Assembly (NCBI GenBank): GCA_016706595.1
Contig: JADJJH010000003.1
Span: forward strand, 248,001 to 312,000
Direction: 5' to 3'
DNA from: Bacteroidota bacterium
GTDB taxonomy: Bacteria; Bacteroidota; Bacteroidia; Chitinophagales; Chitinophagaceae
Length of the DNA: 64,000 nt
Shown here: piece after piece, positions 9,451 to 18,233 of the stretch
Position numbering within the stretch: position 1 is the first letter of the stretch
How the letters are laid out: every line of letters starts with the position of its first letter
The notes under the pieces: model-generated
What the model was told of the DNA's origin: nothing
What the model saw: only the letters and a program-made list of their open reading frames with translations
The model's database searches: none
Position numbers and translations under genes: made by a program

Positions 9451-11010
9451 ATGCAAAACGAAAATCCAGTTATTGTCGGACTCGATATCGGGACAACAAA
9501 AATTGTAGCCATAGCAGGGCGTAAAAATGAATACGGGAAATTAGAAATTCTGGGCTTTGGTAAGTCGGATAGCAGCGGTGTAAACCATGGTATGGTTCTC
9601 AACATCGAAGAGTGTATCCGTTCAATTCAAATTGCGCTTGATAGTTGCATGGCAAGTAATCCCAACCTTAGCATTAAAGAAGTGTATGTTGGTATTGCAG
9701 GTCACCATATTAAAAGTATTCAAACCCGTGGCGATCGTGTTTTGAATAGTACCGAAGACGAAATTAAAAAAGAAGACATTGATGCTTTGATCAAAGATCA
9801 ATACAAAACATTTTTACCGGCAGGCGATCAAATTATTGATATTATTCCACAAGAATTTACCGTGGATACGATTAGTAATTTAACCATCAAAGATGTGATT
9901 GGTATGGTAGGTGTAAAAATTGGTGCCAACTTTCACATCATCACCGGCGATAAATCGGCTATCCGAAATATTCATCGTTGTGTAAATCGCTCAAACCTTT
10001 CAACGAAAGATTTAGTATTACAACCATTAGCTTCGGCAGCAGCTGTTATGTGTACCGAAGATTTAGAATCGGGTGTGGCCATCGTTGATATTGGTGGTGG
10101 TACTACCGACTTGGCTATTTTTCATGAAGGGATGTTAAAGCATACCGTGGTGATTCCAATTGCCGGGGTAAATATTACTAATGATATTCGTCAAGGTTTA
10201 GGCGTACTGCGTTCGCAAGCCGAGCAAATGAAAGTACAATTTGGAATGGCATTAGCCGAGGAAGCTAAACCCAATGCATTCATCACGATTCCTGGTTTAA
10301 AAGGCCAGCAACCTAAAGAAATTTCCGCAAAAAACTTAGCCAATATTATTCAATCTCGTATGGATGAAATTCTTGAATATGTGGTGTATCATATCAAACA
10401 GCAAAATCTGCATGATAAACTTCATGGTGGCATTATTTTAACCGGTGGCGGAAGTCAATTAAAGCATTTGATTCAATTAACGCAGTATAGAACCGGACTT
10501 GAGGCACGTATTGGCTTGCCAAACGAACATCTGGCTGCAGGACATACAACCGAATTATTGAAACCTATGTATGCAACATGCATTGGATTGATTCTTCGTG
10601 GATATGATGATTTTGAAAACAATCGTATGCGTTTTATTTCAAACAATTCTGAAGAAAATACAGATAAGGAAGTTGAACCGGTTGGGGTATTTACTACCAT
10701 GGCGAAAACTTTTGAACCTTCGGTTGAACAATTATTACAACAAGAATTTGGGAATATGGATGGCGTGAATTCAACACCAACTTCAACAGTTTTTATTGAG
10801 CCAAATGGACAACTCACCCTCGATAATTTTGAGAGCAAAAGTGCCAGTCTTTTTCACCCTCAACCTCAAATGCAAATGGCGCCTCAAGGTATCCATCAAG
10901 AAAAAGTAAAATCTCGTTCAGCAACTATTTCCAATATTTTTAAAACCGTACAAACCAAAGTGATTTATTGGTTCGAAAATATTGATGACCAACCTATTGA
11001 TAGACACTAA
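9451..11010 (+). CDS. ftsA: Cell division protein FtsA
   Basis: Actin-like ATPase that tethers FtsZ filaments to the inner membrane. The N-terminal phosphate-binding loop GLDIGTTKI is at about residues 9-17. The phosphate 2 motif VDIGGGTTDLAIF is at about residues 211-223, and an adenosine-site motif GGIILTGGGSQL is near residue 330. At 519 residues it is longer than E. coli FtsA (420). The extra part is a Glu/Thr/Pro/Gln-rich linker (about 395-490), before a terminal basic-aromatic segment (SNIFKTVQTKVIYWFE) that fits the membrane-targeting amphipathic helix. A 75-base A-rich leader without a Shine-Dalgarno sequence precedes it. Confidence 0.95.
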   Translation: MQNENPVIVGLDIGTTKIVAIAGRKNEYGKLEILGFGKSDSSGVNHGMVLNIEECIRSIQIALDSCMASNPNLSIKEVYVGIAGHHIKSIQTRGDRVLNSTEDEIKKEDIDALIKDQYKTFLPAGDQIIDIIPQEFTVDTISNLTIKDVIGMVGVKIGANFHIITGDKSAIRNIHRCVNRSNLSTKDLVLQPLASAAAVMCTEDLESGVAIVDIGGGTTDLAIFHEGMLKHTVVIPIAGVNITNDIRQGLGVLRSQAEQMKVQFGMALAEEAKPNAFITIPGLKGQQPKEISAKNLANIIQSRMDEILEYVVYHIKQQNLHDKLHGGIILTGGGSQLKHLIQLTQYRTGLEARIGLPNEHLAAGHTTELLKPMYATCIGLILRGYDDFENNRMRFISNNSEENTDKEVEPVGVFTTMAKTFEPSVEQLLQQEFGNMDGVNSTPTSTVFIEPNGQLTLDNFESKSASLFHPQPQMQMAPQGIHQEKVKSRSATISNIFKTVQTKVIYWFENIDDQPIDRH

Positions 11011-11066
11011 AATCCAAACAGAAATTCTTATTAACCCAAATAATAAAAACCCTAAAATTCAAAACA

Positions 11067-13082
11067 ATGATTCAATTTGATCTTCCACAAAACAATCCTT
11101 CCAATATCATCAAAGTGATAGGTGTTGGCGGTGGCGGCGGTAATGCCGTAAACTACATGTACAATTTAGGTATTGATGGTGTAGATTTTATCGTTTGCAA
11201 TACCGATAAAAAAGCTTTAAATAGTAGTCCGGTACCCGTGAAAATACAATTAGGACCTTCACTCACACAAGGCTTAGGTGCCGGTGCAAATCCTGAAATA
11301 GGACAAAAAGCTTGTGAGGAAAGTATAGCAGAAATAGAAAAATTATTAGTTGATAATACCAAAATGGTATTTGTAACCGCTGGCATGGGCGGTGGTACCG
11401 GAACCGGAGGCGCACCGATTATGGCAAAAGCGGCAAAAGATTTAGGCATACTTACCGTAGGAATTGTTACTACACCTTTTTCGTATGAAGGCAAAAGAAG
11501 AATGCGTCAATCGGAAGAAGGTATCGAAGCATTGCGTAAAAATGTAGATACGATTCTTGTGATTTCAAATGATAAACTTCGTCAGCAATTTGGAAATATT
11601 GCGGCTTCGCAGGCATTTTGTAGAGCAGATGATATTTTAGCAACCGCCACAAAATGTATTACTGATGTAATTAATTCGCAAGGACATATAGTTGTTGACT
11701 TTGCCGATGTGAGCACAGTTATGCGTGATGGGGGTGTTGCTATTTTAGGGAATGCAACCGCCTCGGGCGAAAATCGTGCCTACGAAGCAGCCGAGCAAGC
11801 ATTAAATTCTCCCTTGCTTAATGATAGTAATATCAGCGGTGCAAAATGGGTTTTATTAAATATTAATTCGGCACATGGAATTTACGAGCATACGCTTGAT
11901 GAAGTTGAAATGATACAAGCCTATATTCAAGAGCAAGCCGGTGAAGATTGCGATGTAATTTTTGGTACCGGCTTTGATGATAATCTAGGTGAAAATATTA
12001 GTGTAACCATTATTGCCACAGGTTTCGAATATAAGCAAAGTAATCACGAGCATACAGCCGAACGCATGAAACCGCATTTCGATAAAACGAAAGTAACCAT
12101 GACATTGGGTAAAGAAGGTGAAGAAAATAAACTGTTTGATACGCCAACCGATCAAGCTAATGCAACACCAATGGCTTCAGTAGTTAGCGAAAAAGTGGAA
12201 GCAGAAGTTGAAGTTTCACATGATCCTTTAGCGCCCATGATGATTGAAATTGAAGAACCTGCTATCCCAAGTTTTATGTCGATTGGTTTTGGCATGTCGA
12301 ACAGAAAACCAATGCAACCAGCAAGTACAGAAAGCGAAGTAGAAACGTTAACCTTATTAATGCCTGAAGCTAGCATTGAAACTGAATCGTTTATGGCTGA
12401 ATTTGAATTACCCGAGTATCCTGAAGTTGAATCGGTACCTATGGAAATTTACCAAACAGAAGATGAAACAAAGGAAGTATTTACATTACAAGCCGAGGAA
12501 ATGAATATCGAACCGGTAAAGGAGATCGTTCAACAAGAAGAGAAAATTGTTTTTGAATTATCGCCTGAAATCGAAATGGTACATGAAGAAGAAAAAAATG
12601 AAATTGCAGTAGACAATAGTGATATAAATGTACAAGCCGAATTAGATGCATTGTTTTCGAATGATGAACAGTTGGTAACCAACACACCACCTCAACCTAT
12701 TGTGATGAAGGAAGTTGAAAAGACTGAGCAACAAATGCAAGATGATTATGTAACGATAAAAGGCATTACCTTAAATCGTAAAAAAGGAAATCGTTATTTA
12801 AGCGATACAGAATTAGAAGCCGAGGCAATTTTTGAATTACAAAAACGTGCCTTTGATGAGCGTGCTTCACGTTTACGTTCGATGAGTTTTAATGTGAATA
12901 ATGCCGATATCGATAAGGATGAAAGTAATATTCCGGCTTATCTCCGTCAAAATAAAGTATTAGATACACATCCGGCTTCAGGCGATGATGTATACTCAAA
13001 TATTAATGTTAATGAAGGTGGGGCAAATGGTTCTCATATCAGTACCCTCAATACCTTTTTAAATGGTAAGCGACCTGATTAG
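11067..13082 (+). CDS. ftsZ: Cell division GTPase FtsZ with long acidic C-terminal linker
   Basis: Tubulin-like GTPase forming the Z ring. The tubulin signature GMGGGTGTGGAP is at about residues 108-119, and the core ends near residue 330. The protein is 671 residues, against about 383 in E. coli. A roughly 290-residue Glu/Val/Pro/Met-rich linker follows, then IPAYLRQNK (about 621-629), which matches the conserved C-terminal peptide that binds FtsA. About 40 further residues end in STLNTFLNGKRPD; a terminal extension of this kind after the peptide is seen in other Bacteroidota FtsZ proteins. It is the last gene of the cluster. Confidence 0.96.
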   Translation: MIQFDLPQNNPSNIIKVIGVGGGGGNAVNYMYNLGIDGVDFIVCNTDKKALNSSPVPVKIQLGPSLTQGLGAGANPEIGQKACEESIAEIEKLLVDNTKMVFVTAGMGGGTGTGGAPIMAKAAKDLGILTVGIVTTPFSYEGKRRMRQSEEGIEALRKNVDTILVISNDKLRQQFGNIAASQAFCRADDILATATKCITDVINSQGHIVVDFADVSTVMRDGGVAILGNATASGENRAYEAAEQALNSPLLNDSNISGAKWVLLNINSAHGIYEHTLDEVEMIQAYIQEQAGEDCDVIFGTGFDDNLGENISVTIIATGFEYKQSNHEHTAERMKPHFDKTKVTMTLGKEGEENKLFDTPTDQANATPMASVVSEKVEAEVEVSHDPLAPMMIEIEEPAIPSFMSIGFGMSNRKPMQPASTESEVETLTLLMPEASIETESFMAEFELPEYPEVESVPMEIYQTEDETKEVFTLQAEEMNIEPVKEIVQQEEKIVFELSPEIEMVHEEEKNEIAVDNSDINVQAELDALFSNDEQLVTNTPPQPIVMKEVEKTEQQMQDDYVTIKGITLNRKKGNRYLSDTELEAEAIFELQKRAFDERASRLRSMSFNVNNADIDKDESNIPAYLRQNKVLDTHPASGDDVYSNINVNEGGANGSHISTLNTFLNGKRPD

Positions 13083-13516
13083 GTTTGCATCTGATGGGTT
13101 TAAGATAGTTGTTTTGTTTTTTTGTTTTTGGGTGAACAAGAGAGATAGGGTGGTTACGAAAGTAGCTGCCCTTTCTTGTTGTATGAACTTTGATAAAATG
13201 GTTGCATAATTCCTATCTAAACCCAAATTTCACGAGTTACAATATATCGCTTGGGATCGGAATTGAAATTAGCTATTTAAGATTTTTAATATTCAATGAA
13301 CAAATAAAGTAATCCTAGGATATCTCTTATTTTAAGCAGTTCGAATTACAAATAAGCCTTAGCGATTCTAATTTGTGTAATCATTTATTTGATGTTGAAA
13401 GCATTTAGGCGGAAATGAAAAAGTCTGTTTTTTTAGTATGTGCTACACCTTAGTAAATGAGGCATTTTAAAAAATCGAAGTAACGAAGTAGATGACGGTT
13501 TTGCATCGTTTTAATT
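13083..13516. other. Intergenic region after ftsZ with one imperfect hairpin
   Basis: No open frame with coding character was found in these 434 bases, which separate ftsZ from the 3' end of clpS. The one notable structure is at 13135-13180: AACAAGA (13135-13141) pairs with TCTTGTT (13174-13180), and inside it AGGG (13147-13150) pairs with CCCT (13169-13172). It is not followed by a T run, so it is not a classical terminator. It could be a 3' mRNA structure of the dcw transcript or chance. Confidence 0.35.
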
Positions 13517-13774
13517 CTATGCAACCAATTCTTCAACACTTGCGCTAATACCTCGAGTTGTAATGCCTTCACACATGTTTTTCATGGTTTCATAAGCGCC
13601 GGATTTTACCACGCATTTTCCTTTAAAGTGTATCAACAAAGTACATTGTTCGGCCTGCTCTGCTTCGTGATCACAAATTTCGATGAGGGTACTTGTTACC
13701 CATTCAAACGTATTAAAGTCATCGTTCCAAACGATTAATTGAAATTGTAAAGTTTCTTGGTTTGATGGCTGCAT
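13517..13774 (-). CDS. clpS: ATP-dependent Clp protease adaptor ClpS
   Basis: Small adaptor (85 residues) that delivers N-degron substrates to ClpA/ClpC-ClpP. The family core is clear: LIVWNDDFNTFEWV (the NDD motif that holds the N-terminal residue of the substrate), then ICDHEAEQAEQCTLLIHFKG and the VKSGAYETMKNM helix, with GISASVEEL at the end. It is transcribed away from the methyltransferase gene. A TATTTTTG box (13782-13789) lies only about seven bases before the ATG, so the mRNA may have almost no leader. Confidence 0.93.
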   Translation of the reverse strand: MQPSNQETLQFQLIVWNDDFNTFEWVTSTLIEICDHEAEQAEQCTLLIHFKGKCVVKSGAYETMKNMCEGITTRGISASVEELVA

Positions 13775-13781
13775 GTGTAAA

Positions 13782-13789
13782 CAAAAATA
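13782..13789 (-). promoter_or_regulatory. Probable -7 box of clpS
   Basis: TATTTTTG on the minus strand matches the Bacteroidota TAnnTTTG consensus. It ends 7 bases before the clpS ATG. No convincing -33 TTG element was seen. Confidence 0.4.
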
Positions 13790-13805
13790 TTAAATTTAAG
13801 CCATA

Positions 13806-14549
13806 ATGAAGAATGATTTTTTCTCGGTACAATCTGCACATTATGCAAAGTATCGTCCGGTATATCCACAAGATTTGTATGATTTTATTATACATCATGT
13901 AAATGAAAGACAATTGGTTTGGGATGTAGCAACCGGTAGCGGACAAGCAGCCTTGGCTTTGTCTGCTTTTTTCGATACAGTGTATGCAAGCGATTTTAGT
14001 GCCGAACAATTAGCCCAAGCAAAGCAAGCACCTAACATTTCTTATCACTTAGAGTCGGCTGAAAGCAGTTCCCTTGCAAACGAAAGTGTTGATTTAATTA
14101 CCGTTGCCACCGCTTTACATTGGTTCGATCAACCTAAGTTTTATGCAGAAGCTGATAGAGTTTTAAAACCGAATGGGGTAATGTTTGTATGGAGTTATGG
14201 TGGTTGCAGAATTGAGCCAGATATTGATAAGGTGATGGATGAATTTAATTTTAGGTTTTTGTATAACTATTGGCACGAGGGTGCTAAAATGAATTGGGAG
14301 GATAAATATCAATCTATCGAATTGCCTTTTACAAACATTGAAACACCCAATTTTATAGCCAAAGCAAATTACACTTTAGATGAAGTGATGAATTATATGT
14401 TTAGCTGGAGTGGCGTACAAACTTACATTAGGCAAGAAGGCCGAAATCCTTTAGAAATTGTATATCCCGAATTATTAAAGGTTTGGGGGGATCCGGAAAT
14501 GAAAAGAGAAATTCATTGGTATTTACATAGTAAGTGCAGTAGAAAATAA
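13806..14549 (+). CDS. Class I SAM-dependent methyltransferase
   Basis: Predicted cytoplasmic methyltransferase of the Methyltransf_11/UbiE type, 247 residues. The SAM-binding motif I is WDVATGSGQAAL (about residues 39-50), motif II is around VYASDFSAEQL, and a post-motif LDLI/TALHWF-type segment (LITVATALHWFDQPKFY) places it with the class whose members act on small molecules or lipids. The substrate cannot be read from the sequence. It is divergent from clpS with a 31-base gap. Confidence 0.85.
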   Translation: MKNDFFSVQSAHYAKYRPVYPQDLYDFIIHHVNERQLVWDVATGSGQAALALSAFFDTVYASDFSAEQLAQAKQAPNISYHLESAESSSLANESVDLITVATALHWFDQPKFYAEADRVLKPNGVMFVWSYGGCRIEPDIDKVMDEFNFRFLYNYWHEGAKMNWEDKYQSIELPFTNIETPNFIAKANYTLDEVMNYMFSWSGVQTYIRQEGRNPLEIVYPELLKVWGDPEMKREIHWYLHSKCSRK

Positions 14550-14670
14550 GGGTATCTCATTAAACTTCAGATGCTTCGTTATTTGAAGACCGATTCTTTA
14601 CTATCATTTAGTTAAGCAAATCCGAAGGTTTTCAATGTTTGTGGAATATTAAATTGGATAAAAATGGGTT

Positions 14671-14738
14671 CGACCCCTATAGGGTCGCATATAATAGCTG
14701 CATTTTTATTTTATAAACATTTGACCTGTTCAAGGTCA
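14671..14738. repeat. MITE-like element with two palindromes
   Basis: CGACCC (14671-14676) pairs with GGGTCG (14682-14687). After about 35 AT-rich bases, TGACC (14722-14726) pairs with GGTCA (14734-14738). A short AT-rich spacer between two different small palindromes suggests a dispersed non-autonomous element. Only one copy is in this window, so dispersal is inferred. Confidence 0.4.
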
Positions 14739-14893
14739 TGAATCCTTTGCTAAAAGTATAATCCCAATATGTCAAGTATGTATTACTAGTATTTGTTGAA
14801 GCAATTTGTCTGATCAAACTTGTAAATAATTTTAGCTAACTTTTTATCTGTGAAATGATGAATAAAAAATAAAAGATGAGAGGCTGCCTGATG

Positions 14894-14945
14894 GAAGCGA
14901 AAATCACCCGATCCCCGGACTCCGGGAGGCGGGTATTGAAGCGAA
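14894..14945. repeat. GC-rich nested hairpin between GAAGCGAA direct repeats
   Basis: GAAGCGAA occurs at 14894-14901 and 14938-14945. Between them ACCCG (14906-14910) pairs with CGGGT (14930-14934), and inside that CCCGG (14914-14918) pairs with CCGGG (14922-14926) around an ACT loop. The high GC in an AT-rich intergenic region and the repeat-hairpin-repeat layout suggest an inserted element or its remnant. Confidence 0.4.
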
Positions 14946-15067
14946 CAGCAGGAACTTATGTTGATATAGATTCAAAAGATGATAGCCCCAAAATTTAAAT
15001 TCTTAGCTTGGCGCAAATATGAAGGGTTGAGAACCTATATAAAATGGAAAAGCAAAATTGCTCTAAT

Positions 15068-15751
15068 TTATTCACTCGATTCGCTTGCCAATTCCTTTGA
15101 AAAGAAATAGCTCTTAATCCAACCCGGTGTAAAATAAATTAGGGTAGTAAAAAAGAAAGCGCCATATACATCATAACTATAATGAACCCGCATACAAAGT
15201 ATCATAAAACTCATCAATAATGCGGCGCCAATCATGTAATAACGGATGTATTTTTTTTCGGCACATAAAAAGTATAACCAAATGCTAGCAACATGTCCGC
15301 TAAAAAATAAATCTTTAGTAAGTGGCGAATGTCGTGGGTAGACTGTATTCTCTAAAAATAAATCGCGTAAAACTATCAAGCCTGCTGGCGGATCAAGTGC
15401 CACCAATAAGATACAAATTTGTCGAACCACCGCTACAGCAAAATGCATTTCAATAATTCGTAGAATAATTCGAGGCTTATCAATATGGGTAATAATAACT
15501 AAGGCTAAAGAAGTGTATAGTAAAAAAAATACCGGTGCCGAAAAATCGATACTTGGCAATAAGGTAAGCAACTTGTCTTGGAGTTGAATGCCTTTTCGCA
15601 TTTCAACGTAATTACCTAAATGTTGGGTGATGGCCGAGTATAAAAAAAACAATCCGGGGGTTAGTAATAATTTCAACGCAAAACTACGCTCGCTTAGGGC
15701 TTCACGCCAAGCGGGAATAATATTTCGAAAATGGTTACGTAAATACAACAA
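15068..15751 (-). CDS. PAP2-like (sphingomyelin synthase-related) membrane phosphatase/transferase
   Basis: Inner-membrane protein of 227 residues with about five or six hydrophobic segments. Two PAP2-type catalytic motifs are visible: KDLFFSGHVAS (about residue 147) with the His of motif 2, and MRVHYSYDVYGAFF (about residue 187) with the His-x3-Asp pair. The arrangement resembles the PAP2_C group, to which sphingomyelin synthases and related lipid phosphotransferases belong, so a lipid-phosphate substrate is likely but unproved. The start is TTG directly after an in-frame TGA. No upstream ATG exists, and the first internal Met would remove the first membrane segment. Confidence 0.72.
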   Translation of the reverse strand: MLYLRNHFRNIIPAWREALSERSFALKLLLTPGLFFLYSAITQHLGNYVEMRKGIQLQDKLLTLLPSIDFSAPVFFLLYTSLALVIITHIDKPRIILRIIEMHFAVAVVRQICILLVALDPPAGLIVLRDLFLENTVYPRHSPLTKDLFFSGHVASIWLYFLCAEKKYIRYYMIGAALLMSFMILCMRVHYSYDVYGAFFFTTLIYFTPGWIKSYFFSKELASESSE

Positions 15752-15920
15752 TCAGATAATAATTTGATAAGGTCAAAAACTTGGAAAGTGTCGCAAAGAA
15801 AGTAATTAAAGCTCGAAATAGAAAGCCCCAAATGTTAGGAAAATGATAATGCGTAATCGTAATTTTAAAACAAGCACTTTATTTATTTTAAAAAAAGGCA
15901 GAAATAAGACTTCGCTTACT

Positions 15921-15928
15921 TATTTTTG
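15921..15928 (+). promoter_or_regulatory. Probable -7 box of the PDH E1 beta gene
   Basis: TATTTTTG fits TAnnTTTG and lies 20 bases before the ATG at 15949. It overlaps the in-frame GTG at 15928, which argues against that GTG being the start. Confidence 0.5.
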
Positions 15929-15948
15929 TGTGCCTTAAAACTATATAT

Positions 15949-16932
15949 ATGCGCGAAATAGCCTTTAGACAAGCCCTGAGAGAAGCCATGCAAGAAGAGA
16001 TGCGCGCCGATAAGCGTGTGTTTTTAATGGGAGAAGAAGTAGCAGAATACAACGGCGCCTATAAAGTAAGTCAGGGTATGCTCGATGAATTTGGCGCAAA
16101 ACGTATTATTGATACACCCATCGCCGAGTTAGGATTTGCTGCTATTGCAGTAGGTGCTGCCTCAAATGGCTTGCGACCAATTGTTGAATTTATGACCTGG
16201 AACTTTGCGGTTCTTCCCTTAGATCAAATCTTAAATCATGCCTCTAAAATGTTAGCCATGAGTGGTGGACAGTTTAGTTGCCCCATCGTTTTTCGCGGTC
16301 CAAATGGTTCGGCCGGACAATTAGGTGCGCAACATTCAACGGCATTCGAAAGTTGGTATGCAAATATTCCGGGTTTAAAAGTAGTTTCTGTTTCAAATCC
16401 TTACGATGCGAAGGGTTTATTGAAAAGCGCCATTCGCGATAATGATCCTGTGGTGTTTATGGAAAGTGAAGTAATGTATGGCGATATGGGCATGGTGCCA
16501 GAAGAAGAATACTTAATTCCGATTGGGAAGGCAGATATTAAACGTGCAGGCACAGATGTAACCATTGTGTCGTATAATAAAATGATGAAGGTTGCTTTAG
16601 GTGCGGCTGAAGAATTACAAAAAGAAGGTATTAGCGCCGAGGTGATTGATTTACGAACGATTCGTCCGCTGGATGTAGCCACTTTGGTTGAATCGGTTAA
16701 GAAAACAAATCGATTATTAATAATAGAAGAGCAATGGCCATTTGCCGGAGTTGCCACTGAAATTACGTATAAAGTGCAACGCGAAGCTTTCGATTTTTTA
16801 GATGCGCCGATACGCCGATTATGTAGCGCCGATACGAGCATGCACTATGCACCAACTTTAGTTGCCGAGTATTTGCCATCGGTTCCAAAAGCGGTTAAAG
16901 CCGTGAAGGAATTGATGTATGCCGTGAAGTAA
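15949..16932 (+). CDS. pdhB: Pyruvate dehydrogenase E1 component, beta subunit
   Basis: Beta subunit of the thiamine-diphosphate-dependent E1 (pyruvate to acetyl-CoA complex). The 327 residues from the ATG match the family length. Visible features are MGEEVAEYNGAYKVSQG near the N-terminus, the GLRPIVEFMTWNF segment, FRGPNGSAGQLGAQHS, and the transketolase C-terminal part VIDLRTIRPLD with EEQWPFAGVATEI. An upstream GTG would add seven residues but overlaps the promoter box. The alpha subunit is not adjacent, so E1 is encoded as separated genes. A branched-chain 2-oxoacid E1 beta is a less likely alternative. Confidence 0.92.
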   Translation: MREIAFRQALREAMQEEMRADKRVFLMGEEVAEYNGAYKVSQGMLDEFGAKRIIDTPIAELGFAAIAVGAASNGLRPIVEFMTWNFAVLPLDQILNHASKMLAMSGGQFSCPIVFRGPNGSAGQLGAQHSTAFESWYANIPGLKVVSVSNPYDAKGLLKSAIRDNDPVVFMESEVMYGDMGMVPEEEYLIPIGKADIKRAGTDVTIVSYNKMMKVALGAAEELQKEGISAEVIDLRTIRPLDVATLVESVKKTNRLLIIEEQWPFAGVATEITYKVQREAFDFLDAPIRRLCSADTSMHYAPTLVAEYLPSVPKAVKAVKELMYAVK

Positions 16933-17070
16933 GTGAGTCGAAATGGGTTTGTTCATTCTTTAATATTGGAGGAGTTGTGGTACACTATTTTTTATCTCAA
17001 ACTTCTTGAATCATACAATCATCATGCAAATTAATTGGGCGGCATACAGGCTTTTAGTTGCAAGTCCTCT

Positions 17071-17120
17071 CACGCCAAAGCGCGTGTTGCGGGCTTTCCA
17101 CTGTCCCGTTTTTACGGGAC
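17071..17120. repeat. Paired palindromes in the gap before ribD
   Basis: CACGC (17071-17075) pairs with GCGTG (17082-17086), and GTCCCGT (17103-17109) pairs perfectly with ACGGGAC (17114-17120) around a TTTT loop. The surrounding 250 bases contain no gene and are richer in GC than usual for this window. The hairpin is not followed by a T run, so it is more likely an intergenic repeat than a terminator. Confidence 0.45.
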
Positions 17121-17189
17121 CGCAATACATCTTCAATGAAAAATTATCGTTCTTGTGTAACCCAGTTTCTATTTGTTTAAATAGTAAGT

Positions 17190-18233
17190 ATGAAAATGCA
17201 TGAATATTATATGTCGCGTTGTATTGAACTTGCTAAAAAGGGTGCGGGTAGAGTTTCACCCAATCCGATGGTTGGCAGTGTTTTAGTATTTGGTGAAAAT
17301 ATAATTGGTGAAGGCTTTCATCAGCAATACGGTGAAGCACATGCCGAAGTAAATTGTATTCATTCTGTGAGTGCTGACAATAGAATACATATTCCGGATT
17401 CTGTGTTATATGTATGCTTAGAACCTTGTTCGCATTATGGCAAAACACCTCCTTGTGTAGATTTAATTCTTGCCCAAAAAATTAGAAAAGTGGTGATAGG
17501 ATGTAAAGATTTTTCATCTACAGTAAATGGAAAAGGAATTCAGAAATTGAAAGATCATGGGGTAGAGGTGATTGAAAATGTTTTAGAAAAGGAAGCACTT
17601 GAATTGAATAAACGTTTCTTTACTTTCCATCAAAAACAAAGGCCTTTTATTATTTTAAAATGGGCACAATCTAAAGATGGTTTTATTGGTAAGTTAGATG
17701 AGAGAATTAAATTGTCGGAGGATGCAACTGATACAATCGTTCATCAATGGAGGGCCGAAGAAGATGCTATTTGGGTAGGTTGGCAGACTGCAAAAACAGA
17801 TAATCCGAAATTAAATGTTCGTCATGTTGAAGGCCGAAACCCGATAAGAATCGTTTATGATAGAGATTTGAGTTTGCCAAGCGAACTCAATTTTTTTAAG
17901 GATACGCAAAGCACCATATGTTTCAATAATTTGAAATCCGAAACCAAAGGAAATGTAGAATGGATTGACGTTTTAGGTGAAAATTACATACACGAAATTC
18001 TGCAGCATTTGTATCAGCGCAATATTTTATCGGTATTGGTTGAAGGAGGTTCAAAATTAATCCAACAGTTTATCGATAAAAATTTGTGGGATGAAGCAAG
18101 GTGCATTCAAACAAATACTCTTTTAGGTACTGGTATCAAGGTACCGGAAATGCGTAATCATAAAACCTTGAGAAATGAAATTATCGCTACTGATGAAATC
18201 GTGTATTATTTTAATTCAGAAAGGATACTATGA
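17190..18233 (+). CDS. ribD: Riboflavin biosynthesis protein RibD (deaminase/reductase)
   Basis: Bifunctional enzyme of riboflavin synthesis. The N-terminal zinc deaminase domain (residues 1-145) shows SPNPMVGSVLV, HAEVN with the zinc His and catalytic Glu, and EPCSHYGKTPPC with the two zinc Cys. The C-terminal reductase domain (about 150-347) shows FIILKWAQSKDGFIG and VEGGSKLIQQF. At 347 residues it is full length. The gene ends in an ATGA overlap with the downstream DMT transporter gene. No FMN riboswitch was recognised upstream. Confidence 0.94.
   Translation: MKMHEYYMSRCIELAKKGAGRVSPNPMVGSVLVFGENIIGEGFHQQYGEAHAEVNCIHSVSADNRIHIPDSVLYVCLEPCSHYGKTPPCVDLILAQKIRKVVIGCKDFSSTVNGKGIQKLKDHGVEVIENVLEKEALELNKRFFTFHQKQRPFIILKWAQSKDGFIGKLDERIKLSEDATDTIVHQWRAEEDAIWVGWQTAKTDNPKLNVRHVEGRNPIRIVYDRDLSLPSELNFFKDTQSTICFNNLKSETKGNVEWIDVLGENYIHEILQHLYQRNILSVLVEGGSKLIQQFIDKNLWDEARCIQTNTLLGTGIKVPEMRNHKTLRNEIIATDEIVYYFNSERIL

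Larger units (their letters stand above)
14550..15067. other. Non-coding 518-base region with two palindromic repeat-like elements
   Basis: No gene was found. Two structured patches stand out. At 14671-14738 two palindromes flank an AT-rich core. At 14894-14945 a GC-rich nested hairpin lies between direct repeats GAAGCGAA. Both look like intergenic repeats rather than terminators. The rest shows no recognisable feature. Confidence 0.6.

Noticed and set aside
14664..14690. tRNA T-arm (GGTTCGACCC)
   Set aside because: No acceptor, D or anticodon arm can be formed around it; it belongs to a palindromic element.
16401..16841. 146-codon open frame antisense to the PDH E1 beta gene
   Set aside because: It is a shadow of a strongly supported gene and has no recognisable domain.
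17120..17189. FMN riboswitch upstream of ribD
   Set aside because: The conserved RFN-element blocks could not be found; only simple palindromes are present.
17006..17203. 65-codon frame before ribD
   Set aside because: It covers a palindromic patch, overlaps the ribD start and shows no coding pattern.
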